Shown: positions 32,057 through 43,391 of the stretch, in pieces
How the letters are laid out: the number at the start of each line of letters is the position of its first letter
Position numbering within the stretch: the stretch's first letter is position 1
Assembly (NCBI GenBank): GCA_022385805.1
Contig: MU277684.1
Coordinates: forward strand, 217,333 to 281,332
Direction of reading: 5' to 3'
DNA from: Pilatotrama ljubarskyi
Taxonomy: Eukaryota > Basidiomycota > Agaricomycetes > Polyporales > Polyporaceae
DNA length: 64,000 bases
Made by a program: the position numbers and the translations under genes
The notes under the pieces: model-generated
Told to the model about the DNA's origin: nothing
Databases searched by the model: none
Seen by the model: the letters and a program-made list of their open reading frames with translations, nothing else

Positions 32057-33463
32057 TCATAACACGTCCTTGAGGTTCGTCTGTGCCGAGCCCCTCTCGA
32101 GGGGTTTCGGCTGGTTTGGCGCAGGTTTCCAGCCAATCTGGAGGGATGGGGCACTGAGCGACTGCTAATACCAACGGGCTAAGATGGGTGGCGGAACCTA
32201 CCACATAGATGACCTGGAAAGTGGCCGGTACCGAGCCATCTTCCTGTCCATGGAGCTCTACTACCGATTCAATGCCTCTTGTCCAAGCGAGATGGCGCGA
32301 CACGCACCTTTGTAGATCGCCGACGCTGCCGCTAAGGTGTCGCGGTGGATGAAGTGCCGTCTGTATGTGCCGAACCGCTGAGTACGTCTGGTTCCATAGA
32401 AACGAAAGTACGCTTACCGTCCAACCACGGCGTTACTTTCACCCATGTCTTGCAGGTCCTCCATTAGCTCCCACATCGACGGGTACGCGACCTTGACTTC
32501 GTCGACGTCTACTGTTAGCAAAGTGAAGCCCGCACGACCTAAGAGATTTGACATGTCCCGCGAGTCTATTACGAACCCAGTGTGGTCAGCTGTGGCCGAA
32601 GTCCATGATGTTTGGGTCGCACCTGTCATTGGCGAGACATGAGGCGAGATGCCGCCTTCTCGCTCAACTTCGGCCAGTTGGAGCGACGTCCTGAGTTCGA
32701 AGAGCGTGTCTCCGCCAAACAGCGCTCCGAGAAATACCCCGTCTGGTTTGAGGGCTTCCTTAATCTGCACAAGGACGCCTGGCAAGTCGTTTACCCAGTG
32801 CAAGCTCAAGCAGGAGACGATGGCTTCTTGTGAGTTCCGTGGAATGACTCGGATAAGGTTCTCTTCGTCTGCGTGTATGCGCTCGATCTCGACTAAGGTC
32901 ATAATCCAATGAGCGTGGTCTCATGAGAAAAAGAGCCAAGGACCCACCTTCGAAGTCAGAGTCTGGGTCTCTGTTGAGGAGCTTCTCTGATGGGGCCCAG
33001 CGAGCGGGGGTCAACCATACGGCTTGCTATGTGCGCGCGTAGAACATACCGCTCGAGTCGAGGAGTGTAGCTTTCTGTGTCATCTCCGGATCCAAGAGCT
33101 TTGAAAAATGTCCAGGTCCGGAGCCCAGGTCAAGCACGGTGTTGAACTTGCGCTTGATGTCCTGCAATCCGGCAGTGAAGAACGGTGTACGAGCATGCTC
33201 ACATGCTGAGCATAGTGCGGTCGTACCTGGAAACGTTCAATCATCCTGTCGGCTATCTCGTCTCGGACGTAGTCGACTGTCCTGCTGCGTGTGCCTCCGT
33301 CGCGTGCAGCAGCACGGTCCCTCTGCAACCGCTTCGCATTGCGGTCGAAGACCTGAAAGGGGCCGACGGAGTTTGGGTTGATTGAGGAGGACGAGACAGA
33401 GGCAAGAGCTCGACGCCGCACAGGAGGCGAACGGGCAAGTCGTGTTCGTGCAACGCTGAACAT
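32057..33463 (-). CDS. NDUFAF5: NDUFAF5-like SAM-dependent methyltransferase/hydroxylase (complex I assembly)
   Basis: Eight exons (33463-33227, 33161-33050, 32986-32948, 32892-32623, 32565-32418, 32360-32308, 32257-32202, 32137-32057) encode 331 residues. The N-terminus ([18 protein letters not shown]) is Arg/Ser-rich without acids, as in a mitochondrial targeting peptide. Then [17 protein letters not shown], the SAM-binding motif [66 protein letters not shown] and the C-terminal [13 protein letters not shown] follow in family order. In animals NDUFAF5 hydroxylates an Arg of NDUFS7 during complex I assembly; this species should keep complex I. It is divergent from the zinc-finger gene by 260 bp and convergent with TRM10. 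Confidence 0.93.
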
Positions 33464-33723
33464 AGCTGCTGCAGAAGGTGCTCTTCCCGGGTGTACTATG
33501 CGAGTGCGGTCTGGAGCGGGCGCCTGCAGAGTGAGACGGCGGTGACGTTCTGCACACTCACGAAGCGCCCGTGATCGGACGCGCCGCGACGCGAACGGCT
33601 TACGTCAGCCCTATCCCCCTGCGATTGGCCTCCTGCGCCGTCTCTTGCCCGAAATTCAATCCCATTCGCCCAGTGTGCCTGCCTGCTCTCCCGCAAACTA
33701 CTCCGTGCCTCTCTTCCGCTGCC

Positions 33724-36700
33724 ATGAACAATGGAGACAGAAGCGAGACGCGTCCATACCCGACTGGCGAGCTCATCCCCTTCGCGCCGGACTCTGTAGT
33801 CACGCCAGAGGACTACAGGATCAACCTCGAGCGCATCCGGCAAGTAAAGGCCGCGCTCGCATTCTACGAGGAGCAGAACAACCAAGGCTTGCAGCGCTTC
33901 TACTCGGAGAGGCAGGCGTTAGAGGCGGCGATTGAACAGGGGAGGACTGCAGCGTACGTCCTCACGTCTTGCGGCGAGCCCGCGTGCAATAGTAACCGAC
34001 TGCTGCAGCCAGAGACTCGCGCAGATGAGCGGACAACCTGCAACTGAGTACGGGTACTTTGCCCGTCATGCAACCAATCAAACTGACGGAATTGTCTTAG
34101 CTTCTTCCCTGCGGCGTCCGTTCCAGTAGCAGGTCTCTCCAACGCACCACAGGTGCAGTTTCTCCCCCAGTATCAACCCCCGGCTCCCGTATACCACCCG
34201 GTCGAGTTGCCCACGAGTGCGCGAATTGACGAGGTCCATAGTCCTCACGTATGTCTGTGTACCTTCGCTACTCACCATGAAGCTCACGCCATATGTCAGT
34301 TGGACCGACCCTCCTCGAACGCCCAGTCAACACACCGAGCCAACTACTACGATGCTCAAGCGCGACAGAACCCTGCTATCCATTCCGGCTCTTCTCACGC
34401 CCGGCAATCCGCAAACGTCAGACCCATGTCCACAGACGGCGGGGCAGATCAATCCACTGAGCGGGGAGGCGCGTTCACCGCATGGAACTCGACGGCTACC
34501 CCGGCAGCACACCTGAACCGGGCCACCCAGTGGGCGCAGGATGCTCAGGCGCGCATGTCCGGGAGTGCTGCTCACTCTCAACAGCCTCAGCAGCAGTTCA
34601 TGCCTCGTCAGACTCAGCCATCACGCTCTGCTAGTCATACAGTCAGGCCAGCTCCTCAGCAAGCGCTACCACCACAGCAGACCTTTGGTGCCGGTCCATC
34701 AGGTGAGGGAGTACCCTTCTTCTTGCGCTGAGTAATCACCGATGGCGGGGACCGACAGGACAAACTCACGACTCGCAGGCGAACCAGGCATCGAAACAGC
34801 CTAGGTACGGCCCAAGTACTGCGTCGTCTCTGGACGGCGCCTTGGGCGCTAGCTCCAGCTCGGTATCCGAGAGCGTACCTCACGCAAAGGTTACGTATTC
34901 CTCCAGGCATACTGGCAGACCCAGCCAGAATTCTCCTCAACCTCCGCAGGCGCAGGCGCAACCGCCACCTGCTCAGCCTCCAGCTATTGACCCACGCGAT
35001 GAGCAGCAGCTGTTTGACTTCTTCAAGGTATGATCTTGCATTGATGACAGTTGTTAAGTTCCGACGATCCCCCGATAGCGCATGAGTCCGGCGACTGTGC
35101 AGCAGCTAATGGTTCATGTCCTGACGGCGGTGGAGCGCAAGCAAAGGGGTGAGACTGTTCGGACCGCTGCTGAGGAGGAGGCTGGCAAGCCCTTGAACGA
35201 GAGTATGCACCGGATTACCGAGGTGATATCCGATAGGATGAAGGTTCGTCCTTATACCGAACATATTGAAACTCTTCACCCTAAATCGCCGCGTAGAAAC
35301 ACTCAATCGTGGAGCTCAAAAGGCTATTTATCAAGTTCTTCACCATCCTGAAAATTGGGCGTGAACAGGCGCAGAGTGAGTCTTCGGGTTGCAGTGTGGT
35401 CTGAACAGCATATTCATCAATCAACTGCAGCGTACTCGGCGAATATATCGAATGCTCTGCCAGATCAACATCCAGTCGCCTCTCAATCGGTTCCCGCTCC
35501 GCACCCTCGACCGGTGCCTGTTGTACCACCCCCTCCACCTCGCCCTGCACAATTCCAACCTCGCCATTTCGCGTCCTCCGTAAAACCAGTTCGCTCGTCG
35601 TCCTCAGCTGCCCCCGCCCCCGCGCGCGCGTCCGCAACGTCCTCCGCTCCCTCGACATCAGCCACACACCCCTCCTCCTCATCATCCGCGCCCTACCAAG
35701 AACCCACCCAACCAGCTGTACCGCAAGCGTTGGCATCTGCAGCTCAGGCTACGCCGCAGCACGGGTGGTTCGTGCCCCGAGAACCCAACGGCCCTATCGC
35801 CTACCGCGATGGCAACGGGTACATCCGATTTATGTACCCGCCCACTGGCAGCGTGCAGGGCGCATCATCCAGCGCTGCTGCCGTGCCTTCGTTCGTGCAC
35901 AATCCGAACGGCGTAGCTGCAGATGCGCAGCGGCGATCCACCCCAGCCACGGAGGTGGAATCGCCTGGCACCCCAGAGGAGGTGGAGATCCCGCCGGCGA
36001 GTCCGTGGACGCCAGAGAAGGCGGACCGCACGAGGCTCGCACGGGACATCATGCGCTCTCTGGGACGTCCGAAGGGCTCGTTCGGTGATCCGCTGTTGAC
36101 GACGCCCTCGTCGCCTGTCGTAGACAAGGAAAACCAGAACGAGAAAGATGGGAAGAGAAAGCCGCCGCCTGCGTCGAGGCCGTCTACGCCTCCTAAGAGG
36201 CAGCGGACGGAAGAGCCTGACGCCACGGATGTGGATGTGGATGCTTCTTTGCCACAGGCGGAGGTGATCGATCTCACGTCGTCCACCTCGGGGGACACGG
36301 TGGGCGAGTCGATGCGGACGACCCCGGACCCAGAGCCAGAACCTAAACTGGTGAATACTGCTGCGGTAGAACCTGCAAAGGAGCCATCGCCACCTCCAGA
36401 GCCTAAGACTTCTGATGCCACCGTCGAGGTCCCGCCTATGGGCCGCCAAGCGAGCACGGTCTCTTCCGATGCTGCAGATGTAGACAGGGTGCAAGCGATG
36501 TTCGCCGAACCGGTCGTGCCAGAATCAGTAGCGTCCGGGCCGCCGTCGTCCACAAAGTCCTCCTCTCCGCCACAAGACCCGCTGGGCGTCATGGACCTTC
36601 CCTCGGTCGACGATCGGCTATTCGCAGTGGATGCGTCCGACCCCGTAGATGCCGCCGCTGCGGGCTCCGTACCACCCCAGGACGCCTCGGATCCAGAAAG

Positions 36701-38959
36701 GACGATCTCGCTCTCTCCTGGACGTGACAAGGTCCCGCTTTTCCTTCCCTCACCGTCGGATTCCCCGGTCGCCTCCGGTTCAAGTCCTGGGCGCCCTCAG
36801 CCACAGTCCACACCACCTCAAGAGGAGGGTGTGCTCTCGGACGGCGAGTTTGCCCCGCGGCCGCTCTATGGACACAAAAGCTACAAAGGGAAGGGCAAGG
36901 CGAGGCAGCTCAGCGTTGACATTGACCTCACAACGCCGCCTGGATCGCCGCCGCCGCGGCGCTCGGCACCGCGGGGTTACGAGGTGTATGTCGAGGTGCC
37001 GCCGTTGCCGCAGTATGCGCGACGCATGAAGAGGGCGAGATCGACTAGTCCGAGCGAGAGTGCGACGCCCAGTGGCGCCGACGAGTCGGTGAATGAGCTG
37101 GTGGAATGGCATGGTATGTCTAGTCCGGGTTCTGCAAGCCTGCTTCATCTGACGCGCGCTGCGTTTCAGCGGAGGAGGATCGGAAAACACATGGTCTGGA
37201 ACCGCATTCACGCCTCACATTGCCGCCGTACTGACAGACTCACGACAGAGGAAGAAATGCGAGAGGCGGCGCAGCTCTCGTTCGACCGGATACGCTGGTG
37301 CCCGTGCCAGTGGCACGGGTGCGGCGCGGTGCTCAACTCGATGTCGACGCTGCAGAAACACGCTGCGCTGCATGCTTCCGATAACGGGGAATGGGTGCGT
37401 GCTTCCCGTCACATCTCACCTCACCTCCCCCAGTCGCAGGCTCTGGCTTCTCTTCCATTGCCTCCGCGGTGATGGTCCCTGACCGAGAATGAGCGATGGA
37501 ACTGACGGGTGCCAATCTCCACTCAGGGCACGTACGCTTGTCGCTGGCAGCATTGCTCGCACAGGTTCTCCGACGAGAAGAAGCTCGCTCAGCACGTCCG
37601 GAAGCATGCGATGGCGCCGCTGCATTGCGCGTATGAGGGTGAGTAGTGCGAACACTCGCTACCACGCGTATGAGCTGAACCTTGCGGCGTCTTAGGCTGC
37701 GACATGTCGTTCAACACCGCCGAGGCGCTGCTGGCCCACCACAAGTCGAAGAGACACCGTGACGGGGTACTTCGCAGATCATACATGCCCACTGTTCCTG
37801 CGGACCACAGGCAGGAGCTGTCGCCGTTGCCTGAGAACGTGCCCGCGTACATGTCTGTCCCCCTCCGCGTCTCACGACATCCCATCTCGAAGGAGCGGCA
37901 CCAATGGCTCGGACCGAAGGTCAATCTCAGTCTCCATCCCCCCTCTCCCTGCTCCCCCTCCTTCTTCCGCCGGCGCCTCGAGAGCTAGCGCTGACGCCCC
38001 CGTCTTCTCCCCCCTCTCTAAACCAGGTGCTCGAGAACATCACGGCGTTCAAGTACAACGGCGGCCGCTCGAAGGCTGGCGAGGCCGCGCGCGGCTCGCG
38101 CCGCCTCGCGGAGAAGGTCGCCGCGGCGGAACTCGCTGGAATCACGCCCGAGGCGGCGCTCGCGCAGATCAAGCGGTGGATCGAGGAAGAGTACCTCGCG
38201 TTCGCGGACGGGTACGATGGCTCGCGCGAGTCCGACCTCCGAGTGGCGGACATCCCGTCGCAGGAGGTCAACAAGATCATCGAGAGCGGCCTCGTGTTCT
38301 GGGGTCCAGAGGACGATCAGACGGCGCAAGGGCAAGAGCAGGAACATGTGCAAGAACGCGGGAACGAAGAGACAAGCGGCGGTCCAGAAGGGCGAGAAGG
38401 GCAGGACGCGGGTGGACGCTCCGTAGATGATGCCGATGAAGACGCGAGAACCGAGGAGGATGTGGAGGATCCTCGTCGTGCGCTCGCAGAAGCTCAAGCG
38501 CCCGCAACTGTCATTGACGGTGATGGTGCAGCAGGTGCAAGTGGCGCAGCGACTGCGTTAGCCGCGGACGCAGGTGACAGCGGAGACGTCGAAGAATCTC
38601 GCGTGGATCAGCTCATGGAGGACGTCAGTGATGGCGGAGAGGGGAGGACGGCGCCAGAAGCAGATGGAGGTGTTGCCGGCGGCGGACGCAGATTGGAACT
38701 GCCCAGACGATCGAAGGCGAGCGTGGCTGTCGGTGTCGGTGGCCATGAGACAGGAGCAGGTGGGCGTGCAGACGCCGAGCCCCCGGACCCGGACCAGTTC
38801 AAACGCGACGACGATGAGCACGATGCGCCCCCCGATCGGGGTCCCGGTGATGGCGGCGTCGGTGGTGGTGGTGCGCTGCAGCAGCTCGACGCGGAAGAGC
38901 AGGCGGTGGAGATTGAAAGTCCGTGGCCTGTGTGGCCGCCTGGTCGGCCGCTGGTATGA
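33724..38959 (+). CDS. Long C2H2 zinc-finger protein, function unknown
   Basis: Twelve exons (33724-33953, 34101-34248, 34300-34710, 34779-35027, 35079-35243, 35297-35375, 35431-37113, 37170-37193, 37249-37394, 37527-37638, 37696-37919, 38027-38959) encode about 1467 residues. An N-terminal helical segment (LERIRQVKAALAFYEEQ) precedes long Gln/Pro/Ser-rich disorder. A conserved-looking helical block follows at about residues 347-427 (TVQQLMVHVLTAVERKQ and KRLFIKFFTILKIGREQAQ), then more disorder with Asp/Glu runs. Three C2H2-type fingers lie near residues 1014-1115: CQWHGCGAVLNSMSTLQKH, CRWQHCSHRFSDEKKLAQH and CAYEGCDMSFNTAEALLAH. A helical region (ITAFKYNGGRSKAGEAARG) and a Gly/Asp-rich tail end the protein. 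One exon is 24 nt. It is probably nuclear and DNA-binding. The first intron (147 nt) and the 3' limit are the least certain parts. Confidence 0.75.
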
Positions 38960-39338
38960 GTTCTGGTGCTCTTGGATAGATACGGGGGTGTGTACATAGT
39001 GTACCAGGTATATAGATAGCTGCGGCTCTTCGGCGGATAATCGCAAGTGGACAGATACTCGCTGGGAACCATCAGAGGACGCTGATGCATCTGTGTTTTC
39101 TGGTGATGCTAAACTCTGTGTCGGTGTCGGGAATGCGAGGAGCTGGGATGTCGAGAGAGAGATCAGCGGAGCCGCTGCTCCGGTCGCCACCTGCGGCCTG
39201 CACGACGAATTGCCACTCACGCCCAGCCACAGCACAGTCGACGCTCGATTCGGTCCTCCAATCTCCTCCGCGCCCGCGCAGTCCGCTCCTTCGCCCATCC
39301 CCGCCCTCCGCTCGACCATGTCCTTCCCCGCCCTGTAG
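38960..39338. other. Spacer and leader of the histone-fold gene
   Basis: Contains a short upstream open frame at 39318-39338 whose stop abuts the next start. No other gene was recognised. Confidence 0.55.
39318..39338 (+). promoter_or_regulatory. Upstream open reading frame (6 codons)
   Basis: ATG TCC TTC CCC GCC CTG TAG encodes MSFPAL and stops directly before the main ATG at 39339, in the same frame. Such an arrangement would allow reinitiation or, with stop readthrough, an extended protein. If the real leader intron ends at the same TAG, the uORF would not exist in mRNA. Confidence 0.5.
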
Positions 39339-42300
39339 ATGCCCTCCCCCGCCGCCCCCGTCGCGCATACCCTCCCGAACGCTGCCCCCGACCCCGCCGT
39401 CATCGGCGCTACTCAGCCCGCCATGCAGTCTCTACCCAGCCCTGGCTACATCTCTGCCCGCTCCGCCGAGGTCATCCTCTCCGACGTCCGCCCCATTAAG
39501 CTCAAGCTCGAGGCTCTCCAGTCTATAAACGTCCTCCTCGACGAGTTCCTCTACAGCATCCTCAGCGTCTCCCGCTCGCTCGCTACAGACAAGCTTAAGG
39601 CCGCGCTCCTCAAGGTCCTTCCAACCAGCCTTGGCAAGGAAGCGTTATTGGAGGCCGAGGTCGAGTTGAAGGCGTACTGGGAGCGCACAACCTCCGCCCG
39701 CTCCCCCTCGTCTGCGCGTAATGCAGACAACTCCCAGTTCGATCTCCAATGGTCCTTCGAGGTGCGCACGCGATAGTCATGTACTCCCCGAGCCTCGTCC
39801 TTACACCGCCCCTGCATGCTTCTAGCTCCTCCGTCTCAAATGCGAAGCCTACTCGACAATGAACGACTCTGACGAGGATGCAGAGGCGGAGAAACGTCTC
39901 CAGCAGCGGATGGAGGCCGCAGGTTCTTCATCTCCGCCCAACCCGTCATTATTGGCCCCGGCCGCTCTATATCTCACGGCTATATTGGAGTACGTGCTCA
40001 TCTGTCTATCCCCTCCTTCGGGAAGCTGACCTGTCTGTCGACACAGGGCCATCTGCGAGTACGTGTCTTGTCCCGTCTCCCATTGCTGTCGATCCTGACG
40101 TTGCCGAAGACATGTGTTGTCAAACGTGAGCCGTGTCGCGGCGCGAGATAGCGGTCGCACACTCGCCACCATCCAGGATCTCTTCACTGCGCTCTGCGAG
40201 GACGAGGCGCTGTACACTACGGTGAAGTCGATGAAGGGTGCGCCATCTACCTCCTCCATCCTGCCGCGAGCCCGCTAGATATTCACCTACTTTCACACAA
40301 GCTTACGAACAGATTGAATCGTTATCCAAAGCCCAACGTCCGCGCAGAAGCAAGTCGTTTTCAAGGAGTACCGACAAAGCAATGCCCCGCACGTCCACTT
40401 CGTCCCCGACACCCTCCAAAGCCCGCATGTCGACCGACTCGATGAAGTCGAACGCGCCAACAGTGGTGGGCTCGCCCGAGTCGAGGAGGACGTCGATGGA
40501 GAAAGCAAAAGCCGTGAAGATTTTCCACAGCCGCAGCCTAAGCGACCGCGAGAGGCATGAGCCGGCAGTTGCCGGCGCCTTAGCGCGATCACAGAGTGAA
40601 ATTGGGATCAACCGCGATGCCGCCGCAGAGTTTGAGGCGAGTGCCCCCGCGTGAACCTTGCCCTTGTTCCCCGTTGACGACGTCCTGCGCAGGAGGACGA
40701 GGAGCTCCAGCAGGAGTTTGACGAACTCATGCGCTCCGGCGCGACTATGAAGGTCTCTCTCACTCCCGACCGGCTCAAGAGCATGGAGGTGCGTGATCGG
40801 GCGCCTCTTTCCCGACCTGTGGGTCTGCGCACGCCGTGACTGACACTGCGTCGCGCGGGTGATAGGTATACAAGCAGGAGAGGACCGAGCGCGAGCGCGT
40901 GAGCCGCCGGGCGGCGGGCCAAGGTAACCCTTCTGAAAAGGTCCCCGATGGTGGCGCGGCGGCGACGGGCGAACCCCAGCCCAGACGAGGGGCATCCGGC
41001 CGGCCAACGCTCCGCCACGTGGATTCCATCGTCGAGGACGACGAGGAGACGGGGAGCTCCAATCACGTCTCCGTCTCCGCCCCCGCTCTGCAGTCCAACG
41101 CCGCCTCTGCCTCCGCACGGATGCGCAACACCTCCTTCACCGCCTCGCCGAGCCCGACGATGGCCCGGGCGAACGACCAGCGCTTGCGGTCTATATCTAT
41201 CTCCAACGTGCCTCATCCGCGTCACGACGACAGCATCTCCCGCAAAATTTCCACCAAGCCGTCCGGCAGGACAGGCTCGCAGAATACGATGGCTCCGCTG
41301 TCGGGTGGGCCGAAGCGGACGAGAAAGATGGGACGGAACAGGGAGTCTTTGGATCTGGACGATGTGATGAACGGCTCGGACGGCGAGAACGATGGTGCAG
41401 ACGTCGTCGATGAGTCTCGCCCTCCTCCCCCTGTTTCCACACCCATGCGCAGCCCCACCACCCCCCGCGCATCGGACGCGACGTCCCCGCGAAAACCGCA
41501 CATCTCGAAGGCCGCGCAGGATCTTATCGCCTTCCTCGAAGCCGGCCCTCCTGAGGAGCCGGCGTACAACCCGAGCATGAATGCGAGCGTGATCTCGTTC
41601 GAGTCGTCAAAGTCGCGCTCGGGCCGCCTCCAGCGCATGATGTCGCGTCTCACGCTCGGCGGGTCGAAGGAGAGCCTGAACGGCTCGATTCCGGAGGAGC
41701 CGCGCGGCTTGTCACGGAAGGGCTCGGCCAAGATGGGCATGAGCTCCCCTCCGCCGTCCTTCAAAGGCACCTCGCTTTCGTCGAAGCGGTCAATTACAGA
41801 TGTTGGGCGTGCTCAGGCGTATCCCACCGTCATTGTCGCTACTCCCCCTCCACGCATCGTGCCTCAGGCGTCTGCGTCCGTCCTCTCCGAGCCTCACTCG
41901 ACTACATCGTCCTCGCATACGTCCAGGGAAGACGTCTCTTCGCAGACCCCGAGCCTCACGCGTCGCTCGACGCGCAAGGCAGTGCCCACGTTCGAGGACT
42001 CTGCCATCTCGCCTTCGGGCTCGACTGCACATGACGACGCTAGGTCACCTGTGAACGGACACCGCAGCAGCACCAGGGAGGCAGAAGGGACGTCTGCAAC
42101 TTCTCCGGCCGTCGTTAGGAAGCCAGTTCCGCTCAACGGTCACCCGGTCAAGATTGACACGTCAGAGGCATCGCTACATCCTCGCACTGCCGCCCCTTCT
42201 CCTTCCACCGCCGAGCGCAAGTCGCCCCGCAGCCACTCCAAGTCCGAAAGCGGTTATGCCTCACGCTCGGCCTCGCGTAGCCCGGTTACGCCCTCCGAAC

Positions 42301-42843
42301 GCCTCCCCGCTCCCCCGCCTGTACCCGCCATCCCCGCCTCGGACGTCGATGACCTGCGTCGCCTCCTAGACGTGGCGACGAGTGCCGACGAATGTCGCCT
42401 ACTCGTCGACATGTTCCTCGCGAAGAACGGGCTCGCTGCGAAGACGCCCGCTGTCCCGACTGCCGACCCGCCGATACCCAAGTCGCCCGCGTCGTCGCTC
42501 GACGAGGCGCTCGCGCTCGCGGCGCGCGGGAACGACGAGATAGAGCGCGGGTTAGTGGCACTGTTCTTGGGCGGCGGCGCGGGGCAAGTTGACTCGAGCG
42601 TGCATTTGCAGGTGGAGCACGCGGATCCCGCTGCGGGTGCCGAGCATCAGGCTGAGCGCGGAGAGCCCGCGGACGAGCCTCAGCCTGCCGGTCTCGTTGC
42701 CTCTCCCCCTGCAGGCCCGGCTCTCGCTGTCGGCGGACGGCAGTCCTTTCGGGCCCGTGATGCTCCCTAGAGGGAGCATAGACCCGCACGTCGTAAGCTT
42801 ATACCGTATATACCTCAACGGGCTCGCGGACTCGAGTATCTAG
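39339..42843 (+). CDS. Protein with H2A-like histone fold and long disordered tail
   Basis: Exons 39339-39761, 39826-39989, 40047-40058 (12 nt), 40110-40237, 40302-40648, 40693-40788, 40866-42550, 42612-42843; about 1028 residues. A helical block at residues ~36-115 (SAEVILSDVRPIKLKLEALQ, INVLLDEFLYSIL, LPTSLGKEALLEAEVELKAYW) looks like one histone-type helix set. The next block, residues ~180-240, reads APAALYLTAILEAICEHVL, then VAARDSGRTLATIQDLFTAL, strikingly like the APVYLAAVLEYL...AARDN...PRHLQLAI pattern of histone H2A. The remaining ~780 residues are Ser/Pro/Arg-rich and probably disordered, with a coil-like EDEELQQEFDELM segment. The junction after exon 5 only stays in frame if a GC donor is used at 40649 or if one C is missing from the C5 run at 40644. 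The function is unknown; it is probably a chromatin or DNA-associated protein. Confidence 0.7.
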
Positions 42844-43391
42844 CGCTCTGGTCGGCTGTTGTGTTCCGTGTCTCGTCCCTCTGGCTACCCGCTCCCGGCT
42901 GCGTTTGTTGCCCTGGCTGTCAGACTTGTCCTCTAGCCCGCTACCCAATCTACCACTACCCCGCTATCCACAGTACCCCATCCTATTCATGTTTATACAT
43001 ACCTGTTTCTGGCGTCTGGTATGCAACGGCTCGTACCCACCTATGCGGCTCCCCTTTCCTTATTTTCTTTCGTATTGTCCTGGTCCTTCCTTTAGCATCC
43101 CGTTCCTTTTCAGTCCATACGCCCGTATAATGTAATCATCGCCTCGCACACCTACATCCCCCAGTGACCGACGGCTTTTCGAAAGTGTGACTTAACGGAG
43201 GTGGAAGGGGATGTCCTCGAGCATCGGAGGACTTTTGCAGGACTAGGATATGTATTGGCGATACGAGATGTACTTTTGGTGCGCCCCATAAGGGGCTGCA
43301 GAGCGAGTATGATACAGCGGTCTATGCGAGAGCGAAAGCAGATGCACGGCAGGTAGAGGAGAAGCAATATCGAAACCCAGGGCGGCCACTC
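42844..43391. other. Convergent intergenic spacer
   Basis: The 3' flanks of the histone-fold gene and of RPA135. It is T-rich on the plus strand. No gene was seen. Confidence 0.65.

Noticed and set aside
35801..36730. 309-codon open frame antisense to the zinc-finger gene
   Set aside because: Low-complexity Ser/Gly frame opposite a Pro/Ser-rich disordered exon; typical shadow.
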